Shown here: positions 13,334 to 25,500 of the stretch, one piece after another
Numbering within the stretch: position 1 is the stretch's first letter
How the letters are laid out: each line of letters begins with the position of its first letter
Assembly: GCF_003945595.2 (NCBI RefSeq)
Contig: NW_024104304.1
Span: 248,001 to 312,000 of the forward strand
Length of the DNA: 64,000 bases
Direction of reading: 5' to 3'
Source: Pipra filicauda
Lineage: Eukaryota; Chordata; Aves; Passeriformes; Pipridae
The notes under the pieces: model-generated
Database searches by the model: none
Told to the model about the DNA's origin: nothing
The model's input: the letters and a program-made list of their open reading frames with translations, nothing else
Position numbers and translations under genes: made by a program

Positions 13334-13569
13334 TGTTGGTTTTAGCTGGGTTGGAGTAACTGCTTTCATTTTAGCTTTTGTGATGCTCTGTTTTGGATTT
13401 GTAATGTGAATGGTGTTGATAACACACCTATGCTTTAGCTATTGCTGATAAGTGTCAAAAACACAGTTTTCTCACTTTTACCCTTTTGTTTCTCTCCTCC
13501 ATCCCACTGTGGGGGAGTGAGCAAGTGGCTGTGTGGGGATGAGCTGCATACCAGGGTTAACCCGCAACA
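13334..13569 (+). mobile_element. Internally deleted ERVL-like LTR
   Basis: The left part (TGTTGG..TTTTAGCTGGG, then the TTTTGGATTTGTAATG and GTGTTGATAACAC blocks) matches the 5' part of the same avian LTR family found complete at 56336-56942. The right part (TTTTCTCACTTTTAC, then the ATCCCACTGTGGGGGAGTGAGC block, ending GGGTTAACCCGCAACA) matches its 3' end. The junction falls near 13467. About 300-370 bp of the middle is missing, including the TATA box and polyadenylation region. A clear target-site duplication was not found. No internal retroviral gene sequence flanks it. Confidence 0.82.
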
Positions 13570-16500
13570 AACTGATACAAGAGTCTATCTGCATGAGATT
13601 GCAGAGGATTGAAATAAGTATGGACCGCATTAGTCTAACCTCCTACTTAAGGCACTTAAATCAGGCATTGCAACATTTATGAGCCTTTAGAGAGATTTAG
13701 GCTGCATTTTTGTGCCTTGAGAGTAGGGAACTAGGTGTCCACATCACCTTCAGGGAGTAGTTTGGAGCAGTTTAGCTACAGACTTGCTTTTCCACTGCAA
13801 TTAGGGAAACTTAGGTGTCTTCTAGGCAGGGCAGCATGTTCACATGTTGAACAAGTAGCCACTGAAGTTTGGCCAGTAGGAAACATCAAGCACTGACAAA
13901 TAGCCACAAAGTTGCTGGCTGAGTTTGAGAAGCCTTCAGAGTATTGAACCCACACTTCCCATTTATTAGGAGACAATCCTAGATGCCAAACCAAATGTTG
14001 ACACTGGATCACTGTACAGCCAGGAATTTGAGTAATAAGGAATCAAAAATAATGTATAGAATATTTTATTAAGTTCTATGGTAATACACAAGTGTTACAG
14101 TTCTGAGTTTCCTTTGACCTTGGCATATTGCTGGTCCTAGTGCAGAAAGATTCTTAAAGATCTATAGTTTTCCTTGAGGTCAACAGGTAAGAAGACTTTT
14201 GGACTTAAGACTATTGGGTTTGGGGTTTTTATTTGTAAAAAGTTTTTATTTCTCTTCTGCACATAGAGAACTTCAGTTAAAATTTTTGAGGTGTTTTGCA
14301 CCATGTTAAGGAACATAATTTGACCCAATGCTTCAATTATTATAAATCAGATTTGTTATTCTGAGCTCAAGGAGAGAGCTAACAAAGGTAAGAGGTAGTT
14401 TGAGTTTTTATACTCCTTTTTCAGTGGGCCATTTGAGGAACATGAGGGAAGGGGAACAGGTCACCATGGGACACCAGAAGGCCCAGTACAGACAGGAAAG
14501 ACAGCATTGTAGCCAGAGGCAGTAGGACTGCTCCAATGCTTGACAACCAGGAAGGGAAGCTTTAACTTTCTTTCACAATTGGTCCCAGAGAGACTTTGGC
14601 TCTTCAGCCTCATTAACATCCATTTCCTGTTGCTTTGCCATTGTGTTGTCATCACACATGTTTGTGGGACAATGAATTCATGTTCCCATTTTAAACACAG
14701 TGATATTTACCTGTGGTACATTTGTGTCTGAAGTAGTGACCACTATATTTAATTTACCAAAACTTTTCTGTTACAGAGGTATGTCCAACTGTTTCAAAAA
14801 GAACAGGGATCTCCACGTCTTGTAGCAAGAATTTGGAGTTTAGCAGCAGTATAGCCAGGAGTCAAGAACATGCCCTCTGTTGTCCCAATGAATATCAGTT
14901 TAATTTCTAAAATGTCGAGAAATGTGATTTTTCTAGCTATGTTTTGCTCTTTTATACTTGCCAGGGGCTAACAGCTAAGCAGTTTAATATTCCAGTTGCT
15001 CCGAGCAGATTTTGCTCTTACATGTTGATCCAGCACAGGAAACAATACTGAACCTACATCTGGAGCCCACATAACTCCGTTCCTGCCACTGGTCCGCAAC
15101 AAACACTTTCAAAGAGTAAAGATTAGTGAGACACTAAAGAGGAGTTCTGGAATAAAAATAAAACTTTATGCTTCTGGGCTTCAGACAATCTCTAAGTATT
15201 AGGGTTTAGGATGAGACCTCCTTAATAGAGAAATAATCCAACATCTGCCTACTGTAAGGGGATTTTGCACCTTTATGTAAAACATCTGGTGCTGGCTACC
15301 ATCACGGACAGGATGCTATGCTTCATAGATTACACATCTGATGCGTATGGTTTTTATAGTATGGACAGAAAGTTCAGAGAATGCTAATTCAGAGAATGCA
15401 AGTTCTAAAGGAATTCAGTTGTACCTGTGGACTATTTTATTTCTACTAAAACAATGATTTCCAGCAAGAGATCATTCAGGTAATGCATATAAGATGCTAA
15501 TGATGACCATATGAACATATATAACCATGCTTGCATGTTTGCCTTGAGCTTGACTGCATCAAGACATAAAATAAAATATGGTTCCTATCTCAGTTTATCA
15601 AATTGACAGAAGAGAACAGAAATAGGGGAAAGGAAAGGTAGTCGTACAAAAAAACTGAGTTTAAAAAGCCTTTTATTCACAAAAAATGTACAATATAGAC
15701 AGTCCTGTTCCTTTAAGACAGAAGCAACTAGGAAAATATGGTAGGAGGGTGCAGAATCTCTTGCTGTTCTCTCTTTATCTTTGACATGATTTTAGGAATT
15801 AGCATATTAATTATGAAGAAGTGAATGCATTGCTAAAAACATTTTAAGAAAATAAAGAAATAATCTTTGTCATGGTTAGATATCTGAACAAAGCAGATCA
15901 GGGGAATAGGCAGGAGTCTATGAAATTGGAAGTAAAATTCTAATCACAGGGGATAAATTTTACACTGATGAGGGCTCCACCCAGAAAACAGTTGTATGGA
16001 AAAGGAAAAAACAGTTGAAGTGTCTTTTCTGCTGGAAAATATGAAGCAATCAGCTAATTAACGAGTATTGCATGATGAATAATTCACCACCTTTATTCTC
16101 ATTAATCCTGTAGTCTGCCGAGATAGATTTGGGATCCTTCTGTAGAAGCATAAATGGTCTGTAAGGGTGGTAATTATTGTGTTATATTCAAAATGTGGTT
16201 TATCTGGAATGTACTGTCATGAATTATTGTGCAGCTGGTACTATAGATGTGGAATGAATATCAAATCACTACAGACATGGAATATAAGAATGAATTAAAG
16301 AATTAAAGGAATATGAAATTTTTACTGCCAGTGGGTGTTAAAGGTCTATGAACAACATCAATGACTTGGGCTTTCCAAAGCACAAATCAAAGTAAGAGTG
16401 AATGAAGTCCATAATCAATGAGATGCACATTCAGGATTAATTGGGCATAATTAAAAGAAGTGGCCTGTTCTAGATATTATGTAAGCAATTCCAACAAAAA

Positions 16501-18630
16501 ATGGAGAAAAGCATTTGAAAGATATGTCTATGAAAAAAATAATATACCTTGCTTAAATAGATAGTATAGCTAGTCTGAGAGAAAAAGTGGATATAATTGA
16601 AAACGTGTTTCCTAGGAATAATGTCTGCAAACAGTGATTCAACTTTTAAAAACAAAGTTCAAATTAAGAAAGCAAATGATTCCTTTGATTCCTAACACAT
16701 GTCATCATGACAAATCAGAAAAGTTTGACTTTTCAACCAAGGTTAAAATTGAGTATGTAACATTTTTTTCCTTATAACTTAAAACAAAGGATGTATCTCA
16801 TGTCAGGTAGAACATTTCAGACTCATAAAAATATTCTTGTTACAGTGCATATTAAGGCAATTTAACTAGGTAGAGATTATTTTCTTTGCATAAAATATCT
16901 TGGAAGCTAAGAGCTTAGCAGAATTCTAAGAAGTAGTACTGCCTATGTGCATGAAAATATAGCTATAAAAGAAAGGTTAAAAATATAATAATTATTTACC
17001 TAGTTGATACTACATGGAATTAGAGAGTTTTACTTACAAGCAGATTTAAATTATTCATCATTGTCTGATTTTCTATAATAACCTATGGATTCCAGATCCT
17101 GAGACAGGTTACTTACTAGATAGACCTTACAGCTGGTGCTAAGTTGTATCTTAATATGAACAGAAAGAGGTGTCTTAATATGTCTGATGTAAACAAAGCA
17201 ATGTTTTTAATATGGATACGAATCAGGTCATGATGTTAGAGGCTTAGTTTCTCCCTTTTATAATGCCATAATGAATCTCTTCCATCTCTACCACTACAAA
17301 AGATAAGATCATATACAATAGCTGAAAAGACAGCAGCCATAATAACATGAACAACACATGCTCAGTTTTGATTTCACAATAGGTAACATCACCTAGCAAC
17401 AGCAGTGAGGGATGATGTCAGAAGACAATAAAGTTGATAGATATGTAGCTGTGAGAAAATCAACTTTATCCGGAAAAGGCTGCCTAACAGTAATTATATA
17501 AAGGATATCCAGGCAACAAGGGACAAGTGACTTCATACAAGATATGACCCAAGACTTTGATAATGATTCATCTTTTTAGGGGGGGCTGCAGGCTAAGTAA
17601 CCAGAACATCCTATTTCTGGTGTCACTCAGTACTCTGCAGAAGGAAGAGAGCTGTCTGACAGCCGGTCGTTGGCCTGGTTCCCATTCCTAGCCATTACTG
17701 GTGCACTGGTCTGTACAGAGACATACCCTTGAAGTCTAGTGTCCTGCCCTGTGATGCCAAAATACAATTGCAATGCAGAAGAAGTCATCTTGGCCTCAGA
17801 AGCAGAATTAGGATTTGCCCCAAAGGAGAAAAAGTACTTTTTCCCTCCCTCATACAATAAGAAATCCTGAAATCCTGTGTAATGACAAAGTAATTGGCTT
17901 TTGTACAGGTGTTACATCTAGGGTCTGGAGGAAGACAAGTTGCAAGATGTTCATTTTTGCTCTCCTCTTGCCCTACCCTAATATGTCTTTACTGATATAT
18001 TCATAATAGATGGAAAGCTCACCTTTCTGTGAAGTCCACTATACTGTTACCCCTACTTCCTTACTTATCACTGTCTCAAGAGCAGTCATAGCATTTAACA
18101 CAGAAGTTTCCTACATGAAACTTCTGCCACACAAGGCTCAAATGTATCTTACAATGTTATCTGTGGAACTCTGTCCCTGGGATTTTATACTGCTGCCTCT
18201 TCCTGCAGTGTTTACTTCCTCTATAGAACTGATAACAATAATAATGTCTCTGGAAAGTATAAACTCCCTTTGGAGTGGAGTTTGTTCTTGAGATGCAAGA
18301 TTTTAGTCATTAATTTTTGTTTATATGAGTATATTCTCAAAAACTAACACTAGAAGCAATTCTGTGACTGTGATGGATAGGCACAAGAAGTTTTTGATCA
18401 GATGCAATATTTTTAGTAGCATTCATCAATATATTCAGAAAAAAATAGATAATCCCTTGGGCACATTAAGCCTTCCTAGTCCATCAATTTCTTGCTACGG
18501 GGATAAGGAAGTTGACTAGTTGACAGATACAGTGTTTTTATGAGAGGAGGACAAGTCAGAGTAGTTAATATTGTTCTGCAGCAGCCAGTTTCTTCAGCCA
18601 GTTATTAGAATAAGAAGTTTAATGTTAGGG

Positions 18631-18653
18631 AAAAAAAAAAAAAAAAAAAAAAA
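18631..18653. repeat. Poly(A) tract, 23 nt
   Basis: There are 23 uninterrupted A residues followed by AAGAAGAAA-type sequence. The nearest upstream signal-like hexamer is GAATAAG, which is not canonical. I therefore treat it as a simple repeat rather than the tail of a retrocopy. Confidence 0.85.
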
Positions 18654-18664
18654 GAAGAAATATG

Positions 18665-18708
18665 TTTTGTCTAGTTTTACCAGATTATCTGGTAAAACAA
18701 ACACAAAA
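18665..18708. repeat. Compound inverted repeat
   Basis: The inner stem is perfect: GTTTTACCAGAT (18674-18685) pairs with 18687-18698 around a single central T. A second 6-bp stem, TTTTGT (18665-18670) with ACAAAA (18703-18708), flanks it across a small internal loop. It lies just 3' of the A tract at 18631. No known element was recognised. Confidence 0.75.
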
Positions 18709-21700
18709 TTTGCTTCCTCTGGAATATGATCCTGTAGATTTCCATGTGTTCCTGTTAATTTAATGCCCTGTATGTAGTTTTACAGCTGGATTCATGAGCT
18801 GAAGCTGTTAAATTTAATTTCTAGCAAGCTAAATAGCTTATGGTCTAGTTTTATTATTCATATTTCTGAACCTTAAGCACTAAGACATTGCCTGTAGGGA
18901 TGTTTTAAACCAACACATGACTAATCTGGCCCATGAGAGTATGAGTAAAGGAGGGGCAATATATCCACAGCTGATCCCCAGTGACTTTTTCTCATTATTC
19001 CCACAGTCAAAATAGTATCATTTTAAAATTAGTCCAATAATAAAGAATAAAGCTTGGTGACTAACCTGATGAACTGTTAAAAAAATTTAATAAAGCAAAA
19101 CAAGACTGAAAGATAAAGTGGACTGGAAGAAGTCTTCTTGGCATCATTCCTCACCTTTGACAGACTCACCTGCTGTGAAAGGAGATAAAGGGCACTTCCC
19201 ACTAAGATATAAACTTTTAAAAACCTGATCTGCAAGTTACAGAGTGTGGAAACCAGTCTGAAATGGGCCTTGCTCTCCAACTGAAATTTATTTTAAATCA
19301 TTCTGGAATTTTGCAGACCCATACTAGTTTGGATACTTATCTTAATGATAAAGTATATTTTCTCAAATGAAGCACCAGTCTTCCTTTAAAGCAACTATTC
19401 TCTTTTATATTTAAAGTCTATTTAAGTATTTCTCAGCAAAATACCAAGTATGCATATTTTCTTCATGAAAAATTACAGGCAAACTGTGGTTCTGTTATTT
19501 GATGTATGAGTTATGCTCTAAATTACAACTGCTTTCAATTTGACCTATTTTGTTTAGGGGAAAACCTCCATATGGATGAAACCTCCCTCATGTTGGATGA
19601 ATCCTTCAGAGACTTGCCACACAAGTTTGACAGAGCTCAGCAAATTTGGCAGGCTTAGCTCCAGAAAGGCTCAGGCTATGATAACCCTGGTGTGGCAGAT
19701 CAGAAACAAAGTACAACAGGAAAGTGATACCAGGGATGCTTGCTTAGTACATGTCTGCAGTATATTTCTTTTTACCAAGGTGCAGCCAGTTGTGCAGTAT
19801 TGTAAACTGGCCTCTTACTGTAAAGCAAAAGCGACAAACCTAAAATAGCAAGCCACCAAAACATGTGTACAGTATAAAGTTGATAGCAAGTCTGAAAAGT
19901 ATATGTGCAATGTTAGCATAATGAAATGCAACTTTAGGACTGTGTGACTTAAGGACTCTGTTTTGTGAGGTGCTGAGCACTCTTAACTTAAGACACACAA
20001 TATTTTAAAAAAGGAGCTGTGCAAGGCAAAAAGAAAGGCATTTTATTGTGTCAGCAGATCTGATTACCCAAAATAACAATGCTTGAGTGCATATATCCTA
20101 TATACCAACCTTATATGGAAGCTATTGAAATTTAAAAGCCTCAAGTCCATTGAGGCTTGTTGTCCCTCAACACCTCTAGTGTCTGAACAGATTATTACAA
20201 TTTTAGTCTAAATAACAAGGTTATGTTACAGTAGAAAAGCATTAGCTACCTTGTTTAATGTAAATTTAGAAATCTATATAAATGTAGCAATTTATGCATA
20301 GGAAGCATTGGATTTTATAAACATATAAGTTAAAAGATGATGGTTTCAGCATAATTAGTCGGGAGGTAATTCAGGTTCACAGACATGGATGCCTGGTATC
20401 TTTAAGCACTGTAGTTAAAAGACATTTGTGTGAGACTAATAAATATGAAATTAAAGAGGATGCATGCATTGAATGGAATGGGCAGAAATGTGGGACTGTG
20501 ACTTGTGCCTTTCTAGAATGGCTGTGCATCTACTTTGGTTGTCTAACATGTGGTTTAAGGCTAATATAAAAATAAACAGCTCCAGGCCCTCTGAATTTTA
20601 AACTCTATCTCATGTTCTGTCACAACAGCTTCTGTTTTGATTTTCTAATGAACAAACCAGAAAGGAAAGGAAGGGCATCCATATATCACACCATCTTACT
20701 TATTCAGCTATGGATTTTGCATAATGCAGTAAGGCAAAACAACTTTTCTGTTTGGTCAGTCTTTTTTATTTTGTATTTTCCATGTGGCAGTGGAGAGTGT
20801 TGAAATCTATAATATAATATCATAAAGTTTTGGTCTTCTCATTCTGAGAATCATCCGCAGTGTTTTTATTTGCCCAGAATTAATGATTTGTTCTTTTGGA
20901 ATTATAGATTTTGGGCCTGATGACTTCCATATTGCTACAGTGAGAACTGATTTTGTTGGCTCCCAGTAGTGTCAAAAAGACACGAGAATTTTAAAAGATA
21001 AACCATAAAAATATTAAACCTATATTTTTACATTTTTCCTCTATTTGTATTTTGAAGGGGTATTTTCTTTTTATTGTTATTTTCACAACAAAGTGCATCT
21101 AAAATATTGAATTTATCCATAACTCCAAAAGCCCAAATTTGAATTACAGTATATAATACATCAGCAGGCAGTTCAGAAAACTGGCCTTTTTAAACGTTTC
21201 AGAATGGCTGGAAATATCATCTGCCAAAAGCACATGGAACACCTCTTAAACAGATGCAGATCAATGTGCTACAAAGCACACTGAATTCAAGTGCCCTTTA
21301 AAACAGTTATCCAGCTTTAAATACAAGCTGAAATGAAAACCAAAAGACATTCATGAGACTGAAACACCACAGCTTGGACTTCCCCAGACTACGTGCTGAA
21401 GAAAAAGGTGGACTGTAAAAAGTCATGAGCTGAGCTTCCATTGACCTTTGCTCTGCCTTATTAACCCTGAAAAGTGCAGTGCTTCAGGACTGTAGATAAC
21501 TACAGTCATGCTTCAAGAAGAGATACTCCAGATTCAGGATACCTGCTAATGTGCATATAAGTAGCAGGGGGAAAAAAATGAAACATATTTCTTCTGGGTA
21601 GTTAAGCAAAATAAAGTGGTTTAGGAATAACATTTCTTTCTGACAATAGAATTTTAAATTCATTTTTTTTAAACTCAGTGCAAGTTCCTTTTTTTGGTGG

Positions 21701-22504
21701 GTGTTCTCCTATGTTTGTTTCACTGAAAAATTACAGGAGGCTGAAAAAGGGACAATGATCCTCATTTTTGTCCTTCAGATTCTCTTCTGTAGGTTGAGAG
21801 CACAGTTTTTGAGAGCAGAGTCTTATTTTTCCAGAGCTCATACTGGAAGGAAAAGGAATAGCATGCTCCATTTCTAACCACTTCTTTTCCTTCCTTCTTT
21901 ACCCTTTTCCTGTGGTGACAGGAAAAAGAAATTTTTGTATGGCCTACTCAAGCTATACCCTCTGTGGAATTATTGTATTTCCTACTGATTCTCACCAACA
22001 ACAGCAGAAGCAAACCTGTTATCATTATTTCAAGTGAGCTACCTAAGTTATGTCTTGAACTTCTGACATAACTGGAATTACAGAAAATCCAGAAAAAAGT
22101 ATGAAATGCTACTCTTTCCTAGCTTTACTGTTGATACCATCTTATCAGGTGCAAGATGGAGCCTCATAAATGCATATAAATGTGTGTTGTATAAAGAGAG
22201 ACATATACAACTTGAAGTTTAGCAACCCATGTGATCTCTGCAAATAAAAAGGCAAATATCTGGTGGTGTTTTGATTCAAAAGCATAATTTACTAATTGTT
22301 TTTAGAACACCTGTCTTTCACTGCTCAGGTTGTTAACTGCACCTAACTTCTTCCTATAACTATCAATTTCCTGCTGTTGAGAGTTGCACTCTGCCAACAC
22401 CAGTGTATGTCTGCAAAGCACTAGTAAGGAAGGTGTGGGAGCAGGAGGCCTTCAACTTTTTCTATTGAAGGAAGACAGCAGAAGGAATAGCTGATAAAAT
22501 GATT

Positions 22505-22522
22505 AAGTCAGAATTCTGACTT
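22505..22522. repeat. Perfect 18-bp palindrome
   Basis: AAGTCAGAATTCTGACTT is its own reverse complement, centred on an EcoRI-type GAATTC. Palindromes of this length are expected only rarely by chance in a window this size. No flanking element explains it. Confidence 0.8.
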
Positions 22523-25500
22523 CAACAGGTAAGAAATACAAGTCAGAGAATAAGGAAACCAACCATTTCTCAAGAGAGTCTCAGAAAATTTTACTCTCTC
22601 CTATTGACATGAAATGAAGATAAGAGCACGTCAGAGAGTGGGAAATAGGTGAGTGGCATTTCAGAAGAGCTCAGAAGCAGGAGCACCACTGGAGTGAACA
22701 TGAAGCACAAACATGATCATTGCATTTATTTTTCAAGGACAGAGAAGAAATGTTGTGAGATACTTCAGAGAACACACTAAAGAAAAAATACAAGTAACAA
22801 GTTGCAATTGTCCCCTTTGCATGGAACAAGCACCTATAGAGCACTTTCAAGTAGCTCTGTTGAAATCAATGACCCAGTGGCCTCATTCCAGATGAACAGA
22901 AGACAGACTTCACCGGGGTTTCAGTTTCCGCCTAGGTGTGGGTTCAGGGAGTGAGGGAGTGTTGTCAAGGCTGGGGCCAGCTCTTTATTTTGTAAGCAGG
23001 AAGGTCCTGAAATTTTAAGATTTTGAATTGCAAAAAGATATGAAGAGGCTTTTTGTCAAAATGAATCCATTCATGATATGCATCTTGTGTCAGAATATCA
23101 ATGAAACTGGGTTTGATCCCCTACTAAGGTAGCAGGGGGAGATCTTTTTTGTTTTTTTAGCAGAGGTCAGATCTTTTAAAACCTTCATGGAATCCAGAGG
23201 GTTGCCTATACATTTTCTGTAAAAATACTGTGAAGAGAAGATGGGGATAGTCCCTTTCCTGACCTCCCTCAGTGCTGTACCTTCCTTAAATTATGTCACT
23301 ATACTCCTGAAAGGCTTTTTTCAGGGTTAGAGAGGGAGTAGTTGAAGCAACTATAGGTGAAGGTAAACTCAGTACACAAAGGGAGTGGTAACGGTGTCTG
23401 CTTTTAACATTCCTCAGCATCCTCTCTTTCCTTGAACAGAGGCCTCCCAGTACTTATTACAGCAAAGTTGTTCTCTTCCTGTAAGCTAAGTTTAAGTTTG
23501 ATTGCTTCACCATATTGAAGGCAAAATACATACTTTGAAGAAAGCATAGTTCGTATTTTAAGATATTTCATCAGTCAAGACCACAGCTGGCCAATACCAA
23601 AACAGCAATCAGGAGGCTAAGGACTGTCAACAAAGAACAGTTCTCTACATCACAGAATCAGACACATTTGCACTCAGTTAACAGTTTGCTTAAAAATAGA
23701 CAAAGATAAGCCCTAAAGAGTGTGGTGCCCAGCAACTCCATCATTATATATACAATAGCAATGCATTGCAGCAGTTATCATCATGCCTTACCACTCCATT
23801 TGCTATAACAACAGAAACATCCGCTATCAATTCCTTATTGTGTTTGAACATATTTGGAGATATTATCATAAAGCTGTCTCCATGATATGGTCAAAGGGAT
23901 GATAATCTAGTTTCTTTTAAAAGTGAAATTTATATAATCTTATTATTTTCTACTTAAATTCCTTACTAAGTGCTGATTAAACATAAGCCTCTGTCATGTA
24001 TGGGTGGCAAAGATGACTATGTCACTTTAACTGTTCTTGAGGTTCAGCAGAAACTATTTTGATGGTTGTAGAAGTTAGCTCTGCTTCAAAATTACACAAA
24101 TCTGCACATAGAGCCAAAGATACAGGAATCAGTGGAGTGCAGGAATGCTCTGGACTATCACCTCTTCAGGGAAAGCCCACTTCTTTTTTATGGCTGGAAG
24201 TCAGTCAGGACATAACTTTTCAGTCCTTTTCCATCCCTGTGACTTGGGGATTCATGCACGCAGGAGAATTTAAATCTGCATAGATCAGCTAATCCAGCAG
24301 CTGTTTTGCAGCACCTGAGTAGTGCAAATCAGAAAGAATTAGGCTGAAAAGAAAACTCATGGAATAGCAGGTCACAATTCAGTAAAGCATTCAGCCTCAC
24401 CTCAAATATTTCCATCTGCAAAGCTGTATCTGGAGAAGGCATACAGCATTTACAGAGCACTCAACAAAAGAGTAAACTCTTTGTGATTTTCCATAGCAGC
24501 TTTCTAATGAAGGAAAGCACTTGCAGAACAGCAGTAATAACTTTCCTTTTACAGGAGTATAGTTCACTAGAGATGGTTCCCACATGGAAAAGAAATGCCT
24601 CAGATATTTTTTAGCATTTCTTTGGCACTTGGGACCTATTTATTACTTCATATACTTGAATGTAATGGCAGTTAACACGCAGTTATGAAGGGGAAGTGAT
24701 GTAGGATTCTAAAAGATACAAATTGCAGTACATACTAAACTTTAATTTGCTGCCAGTCTCAAGTCCTTCAGCTTTTTTAGGACTGCAAGGCCCTTTCAGA
24801 AGTATGGTGGACATGAACTATATTAGCTGTTGGTTAAACCCAGTGCTGCTAGCTAGCTCACTGGGGGAATAATATCAATATGTTCTCTTCACATCCCTCA
24901 TGCTGTGGAGTCCAAGTGTACAATACCTGGCCTCCATGGCCAGGTTAGAGTTAGGCGATTTACAACATTGGCATTTGCAGCAATGTGTTCTCTAAATCCT
25001 AATAGTTTTACTGATTATAGTGAAAGTAATGGTAAATATCACAATTAATTATAAGATTCAGTGCGTGATTAAGACACCTGAATTTATATGTCTACATGCA
25101 CTTGTCTCCATGTGTGTTAGGTGCATGAGCTCCAGTGGCAGCCAGCAAAAACTTAGCAAATGCAGTCAATGGAGCTGGAAAAGCCATTCGAAGCTCCAAA
25201 TGCAAAGATAATTAAATCACTCTCTAGACTGTGCTGATTAGATAATTGCTATGACACAACCTTGAACACCCTTATTGGGATTCGGTTCCCTAAATTTAAC
25301 ATGCCTGGTACCATTCAAGATGCCATTGTCCCCTGGCTGCCAGCCTAGGGAAGTAGTCCCCTGCAGGCCTGTGGCATCTGTCAAACCTGCCACAGGTGTC
25401 TTGGACACCCCTGAGCACCTCAAATTAAAATGCTATAAATGGGAGATTATCTTCAACTTCATCGCTTTTAAAGTTTTGGATACCTAATTACAGATTAAAG

